DNA of 64,000 nt from Desulfosporosinus hippei DSM 8344 (GTDB taxonomy: Bacteria; Bacillota; Desulfitobacteriia; Desulfitobacteriales; Desulfitobacteriaceae): assembly GCF_900100785.1 (NCBI RefSeq), contig NZ_FNCP01000001.1, positions 124,001 to 188,000 of the forward strand. The letters are read 5' to 3'. Numbering within the stretch: position 1 is the stretch's first letter; the number at the start of each line of letters is the position of its first letter. Shown in pieces: positions 17,285 to 27,328 of the stretch. Position numbers and translations under genes: made by a program. Under the pieces are notes generated by a model, which ran no database searches, was not told the origin of the DNA, and saw only the letters and a program-made list of their open reading frames with translations.

Positions 17285-17887
17285 TTAAATTTTTCGGCTT
17301 CCGGGTTTAACAGCGGGAATTCCCTGAGCGCAAAGGGGGCAATCCTGAGCTTCGTAGGCTTGGATATTCAACTGAATAACTGAACACTGAGGCAAACCAA
17401 AATCCACCTTACCGCCTGAGCGATCGACGAGTACTCCCACACCTAGGGCCGTGGCCCCAAATTCTTTGACTACCGTCAGTACTTCTCGAACTGAACCACC
17501 GGTGGTTATGACATCTTCTACCACCAATACTCGTTCTCCCGGAGATAGTGAAAACCCTCTGCGCAAGCGCATGATCCCATTTTCTCTCTCTGTAAATAAA
17601 GACCTGACTCCTAAGGCTTTGGCAACCTCATGGGCTACCAAAATCCCCCCTGTTGCAGGTCCGATGACAGTTTGAACGTCCATATCCCGAAATTGTGATG
17701 CCAGCCCCTCTGCCAGAATCGCTGCTCGATCTGGATACTGAAGTACTTGAGCACACTGCATGTATTGGGCACTGTGTTTGCCTGAGGTTAAAAGGAAATG
17801 CCCCTCCAACAAAGCTTCACTTTTTCTAAACAGATCCATATATTCTTCAGTTGTAAGCGGCATCTTATTGTTTAGGGTTTTATCCAT
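17285..17887 (-). CDS. pyrE: Orotate phosphoribosyltransferase
   Basis: 200 residues. Transfers ribose-phosphate from PRPP to orotate to form OMP. The PRPP loop motif VLVVEDVITTGGS (around residue 122) and the substrate region TSGKHSAQYM are present. Last gene of the pyr operon, 52 bases after pyrF, with ribosome site GGAGAG ahead of ATG 17887. It ends directly before a strong terminator hairpin. Length and motifs are normal for the family. Confidence 0.97.
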   Translation of the reverse strand: MDKTLNNKMPLTTEEYMDLFRKSEALLEGHFLLTSGKHSAQYMQCAQVLQYPDRAAILAEGLASQFRDMDVQTVIGPATGGILVAHEVAKALGVRSLFTERENGIMRLRRGFSLSPGERVLVVEDVITTGGSVREVLTVVKEFGATALGVGVLVDRSGGKVDFGLPQCSVIQLNIQAYEAQDCPLCAQGIPAVKPGSRKI

Positions 17888-17939
17888 TAATTTAATCTCT
17901 CCTTTTTTTATAACCTCTATCTATCTTAACTTTAATTAC

Positions 17940-18650
17940 CTAAGTCCAAAGCCGTTCTAAAGCTTGGCGAGGATCTTCCGAACGGGTTATCGGCCTCCCG
18001 ATGACCAGGTATGAACTGCCTGCATCTAAAGCCTCTGATGGGGTAAGAACCCTTGCTTGATCCTGGGCTTCACTCCAGGCTGGACGAATTCCCGGTGTCA
18101 CAATTAAAAACTCTGCTTTTGTGCTTTTTCGGATATCAGTTGCTTCCTTAGCCGATGCAACGACACCGTCAAGCCCTGCCTTTTCCGCGAGCACCGCTAA
18201 TTCTACAACATGCTCTCCCAGGTTCCGTTGGACTCCCATCTCTTGTCTGAATTGACTTTCAGACATACTTGTCAGGACTGTAACTCCAATCACTTTAGGG
18301 ATACTTTTTAGCTTACTTCCTTCTTCGCGCACTGCATTCCCTGCCCTAGCCATCATATCATACCCGCCGCTGCAATGGACATTGATCATATCAGCTCCAG
18401 ACTGCACAAATCCTCGAATTGCTCGTTCCACTGTTGTAGGTATATCATGAAGCTTTAAGTCAAGAAAAATTGGAAAGCCTAAAGCTTTTAGCTCCCGAAT
18501 CATCATGGGACCGGTATAGGAGTAAAGTTCTAAGCCTACTTTTAGCCAACACCCACTGCCTTGAAGGGCTTTGGCCAGAACTAAAGCTTCCTCTCGACTT
18601 TGAACATCTAAGGCTACCATCACTAGCTGATTATTTAATCTTACATCCAA
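17940..18650 (-). CDS. pyrF: Orotidine 5'-phosphate decarboxylase
   Basis: Decarboxylates OMP to UMP. Start chosen at TTG 18650, with GGGGGG six bases upstream, which gives a normal family N-terminus (NQLVMVALDV); the ATG at 18728 would add 26 residues and has no ribosome site. The catalytic stretch FLDLKLHDIPTT holds the conserved Asp-Lys-Asp, with an upstream Lys in WLKVGLELY and the phosphate-binding end IVTPGIRP. About 236 residues. It lies between pyrD and pyrE. Confidence 0.96.
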   Translation of the reverse strand: MDVRLNNQLVMVALDVQSREEALVLAKALQGSGCWLKVGLELYSYTGPMMIRELKALGFPIFLDLKLHDIPTTVERAIRGFVQSGADMINVHCSGGYDMMARAGNAVREEGSKLKSIPKVIGVTVLTSMSESQFRQEMGVQRNLGEHVVELAVLAEKAGLDGVVASAKEATDIRKSTKAEFLIVTPGIRPAWSEAQDQARVLTPSEALDAGSSYLVIGRPITRSEDPRQALERLWT

Positions 18651-18733
18651 CGATATCCCCCCAGTTTTCAACATTTCAAGGCAGGAAAAAGCTATTAACA
18701 GTTCATGGTTTAAGTAAACCGGTGTCATTTGTT

Positions 18734-19657
18734 TTATCTATCATGATGGGCTAATCCTACTAAATCCCTTACGGAGGCCAGTCCACGTTCCTCACAGTAC
18801 TCTTTGATTCCTTGTAAAATCTCTAACGGTGCCTGAGGATTAACGAAATTACCAGTACCTATACTTATTGCCGTTGCTCCTGCCAGCATGAATTCTACGG
18901 CGTCTTGCCAGGTCGTGATCCCGCCCATTCCAATAATCGGCAAATCGACAGCCTGAAAAACTTGCCAGACCATTCTTACGGCAACCGGCCGAATAGCTGG
19001 GCCTGAAAGTCCTCCAAACGTATTGGCTAAGACAGGCCGTTGTTGATATATATCAATATGCATCCCTAAAAGAGTATTAATGAGAGATATTGCATCTGCT
19101 CCCCCAAGCTGAACTGCCCGCGCCATCCCCACTATATCTGTAACATTGGGTGAGAGCTTCGCGATAACAGGGAGATCAGTTTCAGCCTTCACCGCTGCAA
19201 TGACTTCCTGGGCACTTTGGGGATCTGTACCAAAATGCATTCCACCGTGTTTAACATTGGGACAAGAGATATTCACTTCAAGTGCAGCTAAACCGGAATC
19301 CTTTTGTAGTGCCCGGGCCAGCTGGACATAATCTTCAAGGGAAAATCCGGAAATATTGGCGATGGCTGCAGTTGGTAACTTCCTTATCTTTGGCAGATAG
19401 GATTGAATAAATTCATCTAATCCTGGGTTTTCCAGACCAACGGCATTTAGCAGCCCTGCCGGAGTTTCAGCTAACCTGGGGACAGGGTTGCCCAGTCGAG
19501 GTAAGGGAGTAATCCCTTTTAGAGTTATTCCCCCTAAGGCTTCCAGAGGACAATAGCTGGTATACTCCTCTCCAAATCCGTAGGTACCCGAACAAGTAAT
19601 CAGTGGATTTCTTAAGGTTATTCCAGCGAACTGAGTTGATAAATTAACAGGATTCAT
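18734..19657 (-). CDS. pyrD: Dihydroorotate dehydrogenase, class 1B catalytic subunit
   Basis: Oxidises dihydroorotate to orotate with FMN; in class 1B the electrons pass through PyrK to NAD. Start chosen at ATG 19657, which has AGGAGG nine bases upstream and lies 14 bases inside pyrK; a longer form to 19693 lacks support. About 307 residues. The active-site Cys sits in NISCPNVKHGG, typical of class 1B, and the FMN-binding region IGMGGITTWQDAVEFMLAG is near the end. Confidence 0.97.
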   Translation of the reverse strand: MNPVNLSTQFAGITLRNPLITCSGTYGFGEEYTSYCPLEALGGITLKGITPLPRLGNPVPRLAETPAGLLNAVGLENPGLDEFIQSYLPKIRKLPTAAIANISGFSLEDYVQLARALQKDSGLAALEVNISCPNVKHGGMHFGTDPQSAQEVIAAVKAETDLPVIAKLSPNVTDIVGMARAVQLGGADAISLINTLLGMHIDIYQQRPVLANTFGGLSGPAIRPVAVRMVWQVFQAVDLPIIGMGGITTWQDAVEFMLAGATAISIGTGNFVNPQAPLEILQGIKEYCEERGLASVRDLVGLAHHDR

Positions 19658-20471
19658 CCCATACAACCTCCTCTCCCCGGAAAACTGGCCCATCCTGACA
19701 TACTTTTTTATGAACTTTTGCCCCAGTTTCGTCGATCAAAGTGCACACACAACCTAAGCATGCTCCTACTGCACACCCCATTCTTTCTTCCAGCGAAACC
19801 TCTATAGGTACTTTAACGTTTTTACAAATCTCCGTCACGGCCTGCATCATCTTCTTTGGGCCACAAGCCGCTGCCCAGATTTGGCTACTGCTTAAAGACA
19901 TTTGTCTTAACTGATCATTTATTTGTTCAGTCACAAGGCCCTTTTGCCCTAGACTTCCATCAAGTGTACTCAGATATAGCGGAATCCCTAATTTCTCCCA
20001 GGAGGAAAGACCTGCACTCTCCAGAAAGGATTGGTTTTCTCCTCCCCAAAACAAGCGAACAGTTAACCCCTTACTCAGAGCACTAAGGGCTAAGGGATAT
20101 AATGGAAAAATTCCGATTCCTCCGGCTACCAACCATAATTCCCCCGCTTCCGGCAGAGAAAAGCCATGTCCCAAAGGGCCCATGATACTGAGGGCTTCTC
20201 CCTCCTTCGCTCGCGCAAGAATTTCTGTTCCTCGTCCCTGAACTCGATAGAGCAAAGTAATTTCGTCATTCTCGGAAGAGATGCCGGCTAAACTAATCGG
20301 CCGCCTTAACAAGGGATCAAATGACGAGATTGATGAGTCCTGGACTTGGATTGCAACGAATTGTCCCGCTTGGGCAGTTCTGGCAATCGGTCCTTTCAGA
20401 ACTAACCTTTTAAGCTTATGCTTTTCATCCCCCAGGGATTCATGAACTACCACTTGTCCTTTGGTAAGCAT
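19644..20471 (-). CDS. pyrK: Dihydroorotate dehydrogenase electron transfer subunit
   Basis: 275 residues, FAD and 2Fe-2S protein that moves electrons from PyrD to NAD. It has the FAD-binding LRRPISLAG, the nucleotide region LVAGGIGIFPLYPL, and the C-terminal 2Fe-2S motif CAVGACLGCVC with a further Cys in KKVCQDGP. Ribosome site AAAAGGAGG supports ATG 20471. The pyrD start lies inside its 3' end. A 185-base spacer with two repeat elements precedes it, unlike the tight spacing elsewhere in the operon. Confidence 0.96.
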   Translation of the reverse strand: MLTKGQVVVHESLGDEKHKLKRLVLKGPIARTAQAGQFVAIQVQDSSISSFDPLLRRPISLAGISSENDEITLLYRVQGRGTEILARAKEGEALSIMGPLGHGFSLPEAGELWLVAGGIGIFPLYPLALSALSKGLTVRLFWGGENQSFLESAGLSSWEKLGIPLYLSTLDGSLGQKGLVTEQINDQLRQMSLSSSQIWAAACGPKKMMQAVTEICKNVKVPIEVSLEERMGCAVGACLGCVCTLIDETGAKVHKKVCQDGPVFRGEEVVWDESC

Positions 20472-20484
20472 GGCAACCTCCTTT

Positions 20485-20515
20485 TCGTGGTTCGATATTC
20501 GTAGTTCGTTGTTCG
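20485..20515 (+). repeat. 31-base interspersed repeat, copy A
   Basis: Nearly the same 31 bases occur in opposite orientation at 59523-59553 with two differences. The unit is itself built of repeated GTTCG/ATTCG words (TCGTGGTTCGATATTCG). This copy lies immediately upstream of the pyrK ribosome site. Confidence 0.75.
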
Positions 20516-20596
20516 CAATTTTCTAGATTTTACTGTTTACTTGATATTAATAACTCGTCAATAATACCTGATCTAGTCCACTGCCTTACGTGCATG

Positions 20597-20634
20597 ATGT
20601 TGCGAATCACAACATCGTTTGTGATTCGCAACAT
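20597..20634. repeat. Perfect 16-bp inverted repeat between carB and pyrK
   Basis: ATGTTGCGAATCACAA (20597-20612) and its exact reverse complement (20619-20634) flank a six-base loop. No T run follows on the minus strand, so it is a poor factor-independent terminator. It could be an operator, an RNA processing site or an intergenic repeat. Confidence 0.7.
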
Positions 20635-20656
20635 GAATATTTAGCAAGAAATATCA

Positions 20657-23600
20657 CTAGAGCGGCAAGAGACCCGGAGATAAACTTTCTAGTACTTGAA
20701 GCAACGCTGCCGCAGTATCTAAACTTGTGAAGCAAGGGATTCCATGTTCTACAGCTGCTCTACGGATCGCAAAACCATCACTTTCTTGGACTCGACCATG
20801 AGTTGTTGTATTGACAACGTATTGAATCTTTTGCTTGCGAATACCATCAATGATTTCATTAGAACCATCATGCAGCTTGGCAATTGTTTCTACCCTTAAT
20901 CCCTGAGTCTTTAAATAGCGGGTAGTCCCCTCTGTCGCTAGAATGCGGAAGCCAATTTCTGCGAAACGCCTTGCCAGCTCCAACCCTTCCGCTTTATCCC
21001 GATCTGCCAAGGTTATCAACACAGACCCATAAGTCGTAAAGGACAATCCCGCTCCCAGCAACGCCTTGTAGAGAGCCTTTTCATAGGTTTTGTCCATGCC
21101 CATAACTTCACCCGTAGATTTCATCTCAGGGCCCAATGACGGTTCGACTCTTTGCAGCTTAGAGAAGGAAAACACAGGTGCTTTGACAGCAACTCGATCA
21201 CTGACCGGCCAGAGGCCGTGTGGGATACCTATTTCTTCCCACTTTCTGCCCAGGATAACTTGGGAAGCCCAATCAACAATGGGAACGCCGGTAACTTTAC
21301 TTAGAAAGGGAACTGTACGACTTGATCGCGGATTAACCTCAAGAACATAGAGTTCTTGATGGTAAATGACATATTGTATATTAAGCAAACCTTTTATCTT
21401 CAAGGATCGTGCTAAGGATTTTGTCAAAGCAATAATACGTTCTTCCATGTTTAAGTCGAGAGTTTGAGGTGGATAGACTGCTATAGAATCTCCGGAATGA
21501 ACTCCGGCCCGCTCCAAATGTTCCATAATCCCGGGGATAAAAACATTTTCTCCATCTGAGATTGCATCAACCTCAACCTCTGTACCCAGGAGATATTGAT
21601 CCATCCAGATCTCCTGGTCAGAGGATGCAGATAAAGCACGCTTAATAACCGGTTCTAATTCCTTTTCTTCATATACAATGTCCATTGCCCGCCCACCGAG
21701 AACATAAGACGGACGTACAACTAAAGGAAATCCAATCTCAAGGGCAACTCTCTGCACTTGCTCCATATTCCTGGCACCGCCTCCGCGAGGGCGCTGAGCA
21801 TTCAGTTCTTGCAGTACTCGGTCGAAATTTCCTCGCTCTTCCGCACGATCGATATCTTCTACCGTCGTACCTAAAATCTTATATCCACGTCTTGCCAGTC
21901 CGCTTGCTAATCCGATTGCCGTCTGCCCGCCGAACTGAACGACTACCCCATCAGGTTGTTCTTTATCTAAAATCTCGGAAACATCCTCTAAGGTTAACGG
22001 TTCAAAATAAAGGCGATCTGCTGTATCAAAATCCGTCGACACTGTTTCAGGATTGTTATTGATTATAATGCTTTCATAACCCGCTTTTCTTAGGGCCAGT
22101 ACCGCATGCACTGAACAATAATCAAATTCTATACCTTGTCCGATTCGAATCGATCCTGAACCCAGAACGACTACTTTAGGTTTTTGATGAACTTCCCCTT
22201 CATCTTCCATATCATAGCTGGAATAGAAATAAGGAGTTGTTGCCTCAAACTCTCCTGCACAGGTATCTACCATTTTGAAAACAGGCCTTATACTATGCTC
22301 TTTCCTGAATTGATGTACTTTGTCTTCAGTAGTTTTCCAGAGAGAAGCAATCTCCAGGTCAGAAAACCCCAGCCGTTTTACTCGAAGCAAACCTGCCTCA
22401 TCCCATGGAGCCTGTTCTACTAAAATTGTCTCATCAACAAGACGTTTTAGTATATTCAAATAGTATCGATTCCAACCGGTTTCTTGAACCAACCAATCTA
22501 CTGTCCAACCGCGTCTTAAACCTTCAGCAAAAACAAACAACTGGCGATCATCGGGTTTTAAACAAGCGTCTTTAAGTTCCGCGTCTGAAAGTTCCTCAAG
22601 CTCCGCCAGGCGAACCCCATAAACTTTTATATCAAGAGAACGGATGGCTTTAAGCAGGGCGGATTCCAAGTTCCGACCTATCCCCATTACTTCCCCCGTT
22701 GCCTTCATCTGAGTCCCTAAATGGCGATCTGCCTCTGTAAATTTATCAAAAGGCCAGCGCGGAAACTTCACAACCACATAGTCCAGGGCCGGCTCAAAAC
22801 AAGCGGAGGTCTTTCCCGTCACAGCATTCTTGAGTTCGGTTAGAGCATAACCCAAGGCTATCTTAGCGGCGATTTTAGCAATAGGGTATCCCGTAGCCTT
22901 CGAGGCCAAAGCACTTGAGCGACTTAAGCGAGGATTAACCTCGATCACAACATATTCCATTTGGGAAGGATGGAGGGCAAATTGGACGTTACACCCACCT
23001 TCAATCCCCAGACCATTAACAATTCTTAAGGAGGCACTGCGCAGGGTTTGAACCTCTCTGTCAGTTAAGGTTTGACAAGGTGCTACAACAATACTGTCAC
23101 CTGTATGTATTCCCACCGGATCCATATTTTCCATGTGACATATCGTAATACAGTTACCGACTCCATCCCGTAAAACCTCAAACTCGACTTCCTTCCAACC
23201 GGCTACACTTCTCTCTACAAGAATCTGACCGATCAGACTTGCCTGAAGGCCACTTTCTGCAATCTGTTGAAGTTCAGTTTTGTTCTGAACAATTCCTCCT
23301 CCGGTTCCACCCAAGGTAAAGGCAGGCCGAACAATAAGTGGGTAACCGGTAACATCCGCAAATTTCAGGGCATCGTCGACATGGGAAACAATCATGCTTT
23401 CCGGAATCGGCTCGCCCAGTTCTTTCATCAGAGCCCGAAAGCTCTCTCGATCTTCGGCTTGGTCAATGCTTTTCAGCGAGGTTCCCATTAGAGTGACCTC
23501 ACAGCGCTCCAAAACCCCTCGTTTAGCAAGCTGATACGCTAAGTTTAAGCCTGTTTGTCCACCCATAGTGGGTATCAACCCGTCAGGTCTCTCCCGTTCA

Positions 23601-23830
23601 ATGATCCGTTCCATAGATTCTACAGTTAAAGGCTCTATATAAACCCGATCTGCTGTTTCTCGATCCGTCATGATTGTGGCAGGATTGGAATTCACGAGAA
23701 TAACCTCAATCCCTTCCTCGCGAAGAGCTCGGCAAGCTTGTGTGCCGGCATAGTCAAATTCAGCCGCCTGTCCAATCACGATAGGGCCTGAGCCAATTAC
23801 CAGAACCTTTTTCCACTCTTTTTTGGGCAT
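20657..23830 (-). CDS. carB: Carbamoyl-phosphate synthase large subunit
   Basis: 1057 residues, full length. Makes carbamoyl phosphate from bicarbonate, ammonia and two ATP. Two homologous ATP-grasp halves are seen: the first begins VLVIGSGPIVIGQAAEFDYAG, the second repeats the pattern at VVLGSGSIRIGQGIEFDYC (about residue 555). The C-terminal about 130 residues form the MGS-like regulatory domain. Starts two bases after carA with AGAGGATAAG as ribosome site. Works with carA to feed pyrB. Confidence 0.98.
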   Translation of the reverse strand: MPKKEWKKVLVIGSGPIVIGQAAEFDYAGTQACRALREEGIEVILVNSNPATIMTDRETADRVYIEPLTVESMERIIERERPDGLIPTMGGQTGLNLAYQLAKRGVLERCEVTLMGTSLKSIDQAEDRESFRALMKELGEPIPESMIVSHVDDALKFADVTGYPLIVRPAFTLGGTGGGIVQNKTELQQIAESGLQASLIGQILVERSVAGWKEVEFEVLRDGVGNCITICHMENMDPVGIHTGDSIVVAPCQTLTDREVQTLRSASLRIVNGLGIEGGCNVQFALHPSQMEYVVIEVNPRLSRSSALASKATGYPIAKIAAKIALGYALTELKNAVTGKTSACFEPALDYVVVKFPRWPFDKFTEADRHLGTQMKATGEVMGIGRNLESALLKAIRSLDIKVYGVRLAELEELSDAELKDACLKPDDRQLFVFAEGLRRGWTVDWLVQETGWNRYYLNILKRLVDETILVEQAPWDEAGLLRVKRLGFSDLEIASLWKTTEDKVHQFRKEHSIRPVFKMVDTCAGEFEATTPYFYSSYDMEDEGEVHQKPKVVVLGSGSIRIGQGIEFDYCSVHAVLALRKAGYESIIINNNPETVSTDFDTADRLYFEPLTLEDVSEILDKEQPDGVVVQFGGQTAIGLASGLARRGYKILGTTVEDIDRAEERGNFDRVLQELNAQRPRGGGARNMEQVQRVALEIGFPLVVRPSYVLGGRAMDIVYEEKELEPVIKRALSASSDQEIWMDQYLLGTEVEVDAISDGENVFIPGIMEHLERAGVHSGDSIAVYPPQTLDLNMEERIIALTKSLARSLKIKGLLNIQYVIYHQELYVLEVNPRSSRTVPFLSKVTGVPIVDWASQVILGRKWEEIGIPHGLWPVSDRVAVKAPVFSFSKLQRVEPSLGPEMKSTGEVMGMDKTYEKALYKALLGAGLSFTTYGSVLITLADRDKAEGLELARRFAEIGFRILATEGTTRYLKTQGLRVETIAKLHDGSNEIIDGIRKQKIQYVVNTTTHGRVQESDGFAIRRAAVEHGIPCFTSLDTAAALLQVLESLSPGLLPL

Positions 23831-23832
23831 TC

Positions 23833-24945
23833 TTATCCTCTCCCCTTTCGCGCTGATCTGTCTAAAACAACAGACTTGAAGCGGTCAAAAATTTCATCGT
23901 TCTCCTCAGGCCCTGGAGCCCCTTCCGGATGAAATTGTACCGATAAAATTGGATAAGAAGTATGCTCCATTCCTTCTACGGTTCCATCATTGAGATTCAG
24001 CAAGGTAACCTCAAAGCCTGAACCCTTCAAAGAGTCTTCCTGTACAGCGTAGCCATGGTTTTGGGATGTCATTGTCGCTTTACCAGAGCGGATGTCGATC
24101 ACCGGATGATTCCCGCCCCGATGTCCATAAGGCAACTTGTAGGTTTTTCCACCTGCAGCCAAGGCTAAAAGTTGGTGTCCGAGACATATCCCTAAGATTG
24201 GCAGTTTATCATACAACTTCTGTACTGTAGCGATTTCTTCGGTTAACTCTTCGGGATTGCCGGGGCCATTGCTCAGAACTATCCCACTGGGGCGATTCTT
24301 AAGTATTTCTTCAGCCTTAGTCCTAGCTGGGAAAACCATAATTCGAAACCCTCTTTTCTGAAGGTTACGAATGATATTTCGTTTTACGCCAAAATCCATG
24401 ACTGCAATCATTGGACCTGATCCGGGAATTTCAAATGACTCTTTGACCGTCGAACGATAGACCCAATGCTCACCATTTTCCTTTACTTGGATTTTTTTCT
24501 GCGAATTCCTCCAATACTCCTGCCCAATCTCTTTAGTGCGAACAAGTACTCCTGGCAAGGTTCCAAATTGCCGCAAATATCTGGTTAGTGCTCGTGTATC
24601 GACTCCCTTTAGACCCTGTACACCATGCTGATAACAATAATCCTCTAGAGACCCCTCACCATGCTGACTTCCCTCTCCCTCAGAAAGTTCGCGAAGGATG
24701 AGCCCTTGCAGGCGTGTTTTATCCGCTTCATTTTCTTCATGATGCCATCCATAGTTTCCGATCAGGGGTTGAGTGAGGACAAGTATCTGACCTGCATAGG
24801 ATAAATCTGTAACCATCTCCTGATAGCCACTCATTGAGGTATTGAAAACGACTTCTTGCTCTTCTACCTGGGTGGAACTCTTTTCCCATCCCCCAAACTC
24901 GTCTCCCTCAAAGGTCGTCCCATCTTCAAAAATAAGATAAGCCAC
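23833..24945 (-). CDS. carA: Carbamoyl-phosphate synthase small subunit (glutaminase)
   Basis: Releases ammonia from glutamine for CarB. Start chosen at GTG 24945 (AGGAAG seven bases upstream), giving the family N-terminus MAYLIFEDGTTFEG; an ATG at 24966 would add seven residues. About 370 residues. The class I glutaminase triad is visible: Cys in GICLGHQLLA, then His and Glu in FHPEGAPGP. Part of the pyr operon, 86 bases after pyrC. Confidence 0.97.
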   Translation of the reverse strand: MAYLIFEDGTTFEGDEFGGWEKSSTQVEEQEVVFNTSMSGYQEMVTDLSYAGQILVLTQPLIGNYGWHHEENEADKTRLQGLILRELSEGEGSQHGEGSLEDYCYQHGVQGLKGVDTRALTRYLRQFGTLPGVLVRTKEIGQEYWRNSQKKIQVKENGEHWVYRSTVKESFEIPGSGPMIAVMDFGVKRNIIRNLQKRGFRIMVFPARTKAEEILKNRPSGIVLSNGPGNPEELTEEIATVQKLYDKLPILGICLGHQLLALAAGGKTYKLPYGHRGGNHPVIDIRSGKATMTSQNHGYAVQEDSLKGSGFEVTLLNLNDGTVEGMEHTSYPILSVQFHPEGAPGPEENDEIFDRFKSVVLDRSARKGRG

Positions 24946-25031
24946 CTCGACACTTCCTCTCTCCATACTTTCAAATGCTTTATCTATCTAACCTTATTAC
25001 TCACTGTAAAGAGCTAGGCTTTACGTTGGAA

Positions 25032-26342
25032 TTACTGAACAACTCTATCCCTCTGCACTAGCTTACCTTCAACCCAAACCATCACCGGGAACCCTTCCAT
25101 GATATTTCCTAAAAACGGAGTATTACGAGCTTTAGAAACTAAGTTCGTTGAATCGATCATCTCTGAGAAGTTCGGATCAAAAAGCACCATATCCGCTATT
25201 GCCCCAGGCTTGAGGGTTCCCCCGTTCAAACCAAACCGTTGTGCCGGAGCCATACTCCAGGCCTCAATCACACGATCCAGGGACAATCGTCCGGATAATA
25301 CCAAGTAACTCCATACAGCACTTAAGGCAGTCTCTAGACTGGCAATTCCAAAAGGAGCTTCTGCAAAGGGTCGAGCTTTTTCTGCCTGGGTGTGGGGGGC
25401 GTGATCTGTTGCTATCATATCGATAGTTCCATCTCGTAGCCCTTCAATTAAAGCTTCCCGATCCTCTATAGAACCCAGGGGTGGATTTACTTTAAGATCT
25501 GTATCCGTAATGCCTATCTCTTCATCACAATAGATTAGATGATGAGGGTTGACTTCTGCAGTGACATTTACACCTCTCGCCTTAGCTCTTCGAATCAACT
25601 CGACACTCTCTGACGTTGAAATGTGAGCCAGATGAAGCTTCCCACCAGTTTCCTCGGCTAGAATTAAATCCCTGGCCACTATTACACTCTCGGCACTGGC
25701 CGGGATTCCTCTTAATCCCATCCTCCCTGAAGCCACGCCTCTTCGCATAAGGCCATCTCCAGCCAAATCTTTATCCTCACAGTGACTGATAATCGGAAAG
25801 CCTGTAAGTTTAGCATATTCTAAAGCAAGCCTCATCATTTCCGGGTTCTGAATATTTTTACCATCATCCGAAAAAGCTACTGCTCCTCCTGCTTTCATAT
25901 CAGCCATCTCTACCAATTCACTACCCTGCATGCCTTTTGTGACTGTTCCTATGGGCAGAACATGGGCATATCCGGCACGTTCGCCCTGTCTGCGTACAAA
26001 CTCGACTAAAGCTCGATTATCTATGGGAGGTTGAGTGTTAGCCATGGCCAGAATTGTCGTAAACCCACCCCGTACTGCAGCACGTGATCCACTTAATATA
26101 TCTTCTTTATCCTCTTGCCCTGGTTCACGCAGATGAGTGTGTACATCAATAAGTCCCGGGAAAAGATATTTCCCTTTCCCATTAACTGTTTCCACAGATT
26201 CACCTTGCGCTTTTGCTAAAACATCTTCCTCTGTCATTGCTGTAGAAACTTCCAACACCATTTTATCCTTAATAAGAACATCCTGGGGAGCAGATATATT
26301 TTGACTCGGATCTATAACCATAACGTCTTTAAGCCACCACAT
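25032..26342 (-). CDS. pyrC: Dihydroorotase
   Basis: 436 residues, class I amidohydrolase that cyclises carbamoyl aspartate to dihydroorotate. Zinc ligands are in DVHTHLREPG (two His), ISHCEDKDL (His), LAHISTSES (His) and ATDHAPH (Asp). The start overlaps pyrB by 14 bases and its ribosome site AGGAGGG lies in the pyrB 3' end, showing translational coupling. Confidence 0.97.
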   Translation of the reverse strand: MWWLKDVMVIDPSQNISAPQDVLIKDKMVLEVSTAMTEEDVLAKAQGESVETVNGKGKYLFPGLIDVHTHLREPGQEDKEDILSGSRAAVRGGFTTILAMANTQPPIDNRALVEFVRRQGERAGYAHVLPIGTVTKGMQGSELVEMADMKAGGAVAFSDDGKNIQNPEMMRLALEYAKLTGFPIISHCEDKDLAGDGLMRRGVASGRMGLRGIPASAESVIVARDLILAEETGGKLHLAHISTSESVELIRRAKARGVNVTAEVNPHHLIYCDEEIGITDTDLKVNPPLGSIEDREALIEGLRDGTIDMIATDHAPHTQAEKARPFAEAPFGIASLETALSAVWSYLVLSGRLSLDRVIEAWSMAPAQRFGLNGGTLKPGAIADMVLFDPNFSEMIDSTNLVSKARNTPFLGNIMEGFPVMVWVEGKLVQRDRVVQ

Positions 26343-27264
26343 TGCCAGACCCTCCTATCAGTAAATAAATCAATGCCATACGGATTGCTACACCATTCGT
26401 GACTTGACGCTCAATCAAGGCGTCGACCCCATTAGCAACATCATCGGAAATTTCGACCCCTCTATTCATCGGGCCGGGGTGCAACACGATGCTTTGTTTT
26501 CCTGTTTTCTTGAGACGATCTGTGGTCAAGCCATAAAGATGGCTATATTCACGAAGACTGGGAAAGAGTCCGCTTTTCTGTCTTTCAAGTTGGAGGCGAA
26601 GGGCCATAACGATATCCGCACCAGGTAAAGCACTGTCTAGATCGTGAGTCATGTTAACCCCCAATCCTTCCATTTCAGCGGGAACAAGCGTCGGAGGACC
26701 GGCCAAAGTCACATTGACCCCCATCTTTTGCAGACACCAAGCATTACTTCGAGCAACCCTAGAATGTAAAACATCCCCCACTATGACCACGTTCTTACCT
26801 TCTAGCTCTCCCAAATGTTCCTGCATCGTAAATATATCCAGTAAGGCTTGGGTTGGGTGGGCATGCTGCCCATCACCTGCATTAATGACTGCCGGGTCTA
26901 AGATATCTGCTAAAAACTTCGCAGAACCTGAACTAGGATGCCTCAGAATCACGACATCAGCTCTCATTGCCTGAATCGTCTTAGCAGTATCATATAAGCT
27001 CTCTCCTTTACTTACACTGCTCTGAGCAACTGCAATACTTGTTGTATCAGCCCCTAAAACCTTCGCAGCCATTTCAAAGGAGGTTCGAGTCCGTGTACTT
27101 GCTTCATAGAAAAGATTAACTACTGATTTTCCTTTTAATGTAGGCAATTTTTTTATTGGACGCATTAAAATCTCTTTCATCACTTTTGCAGTATGCAAAA
27201 TATGACGGATTTCCTCCACACTCATATCCTCAATCGCTAGAATATCTTTACGCTGCCACTTCAT
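26329..27264 (-). CDS. pyrB: Aspartate carbamoyltransferase catalytic subunit
   Basis: 311 residues. Joins carbamoyl phosphate and aspartate. Carbamoyl-phosphate binding motif STRTRTSFE (near residue 53) and HPTQALLDIF, LHPGPMNRGVE are present. No pyrI regulatory subunit is found, as in other PyrR-regulated Firmicutes. It follows a second PyrR attenuator located after pyrR. Ribosome site GGGAGG supports ATG 27264. Confidence 0.98.
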   Translation of the reverse strand: MKWQRKDILAIEDMSVEEIRHILHTAKVMKEILMRPIKKLPTLKGKSVVNLFYEASTRTRTSFEMAAKVLGADTTSIAVAQSSVSKGESLYDTAKTIQAMRADVVILRHPSSGSAKFLADILDPAVINAGDGQHAHPTQALLDIFTMQEHLGELEGKNVVIVGDVLHSRVARSNAWCLQKMGVNVTLAGPPTLVPAEMEGLGVNMTHDLDSALPGADIVMALRLQLERQKSGLFPSLREYSHLYGLTTDRLKKTGKQSIVLHPGPMNRGVEISDDVANGVDALIERQVTNGVAIRMALIYLLIGGSGNVVA

Positions 27265-27328
27265 GAATAAACCTCCCTAGTTTTTTCCATTCTTATTGTT
27301 TCTAAACAGTTTGTAATTATTCCCAATA

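Noticed and set aside
21685-22062. Plus-strand 125-codon frame inside carB
   Set aside because: Antisense to conserved CarB sequence with no start signals.
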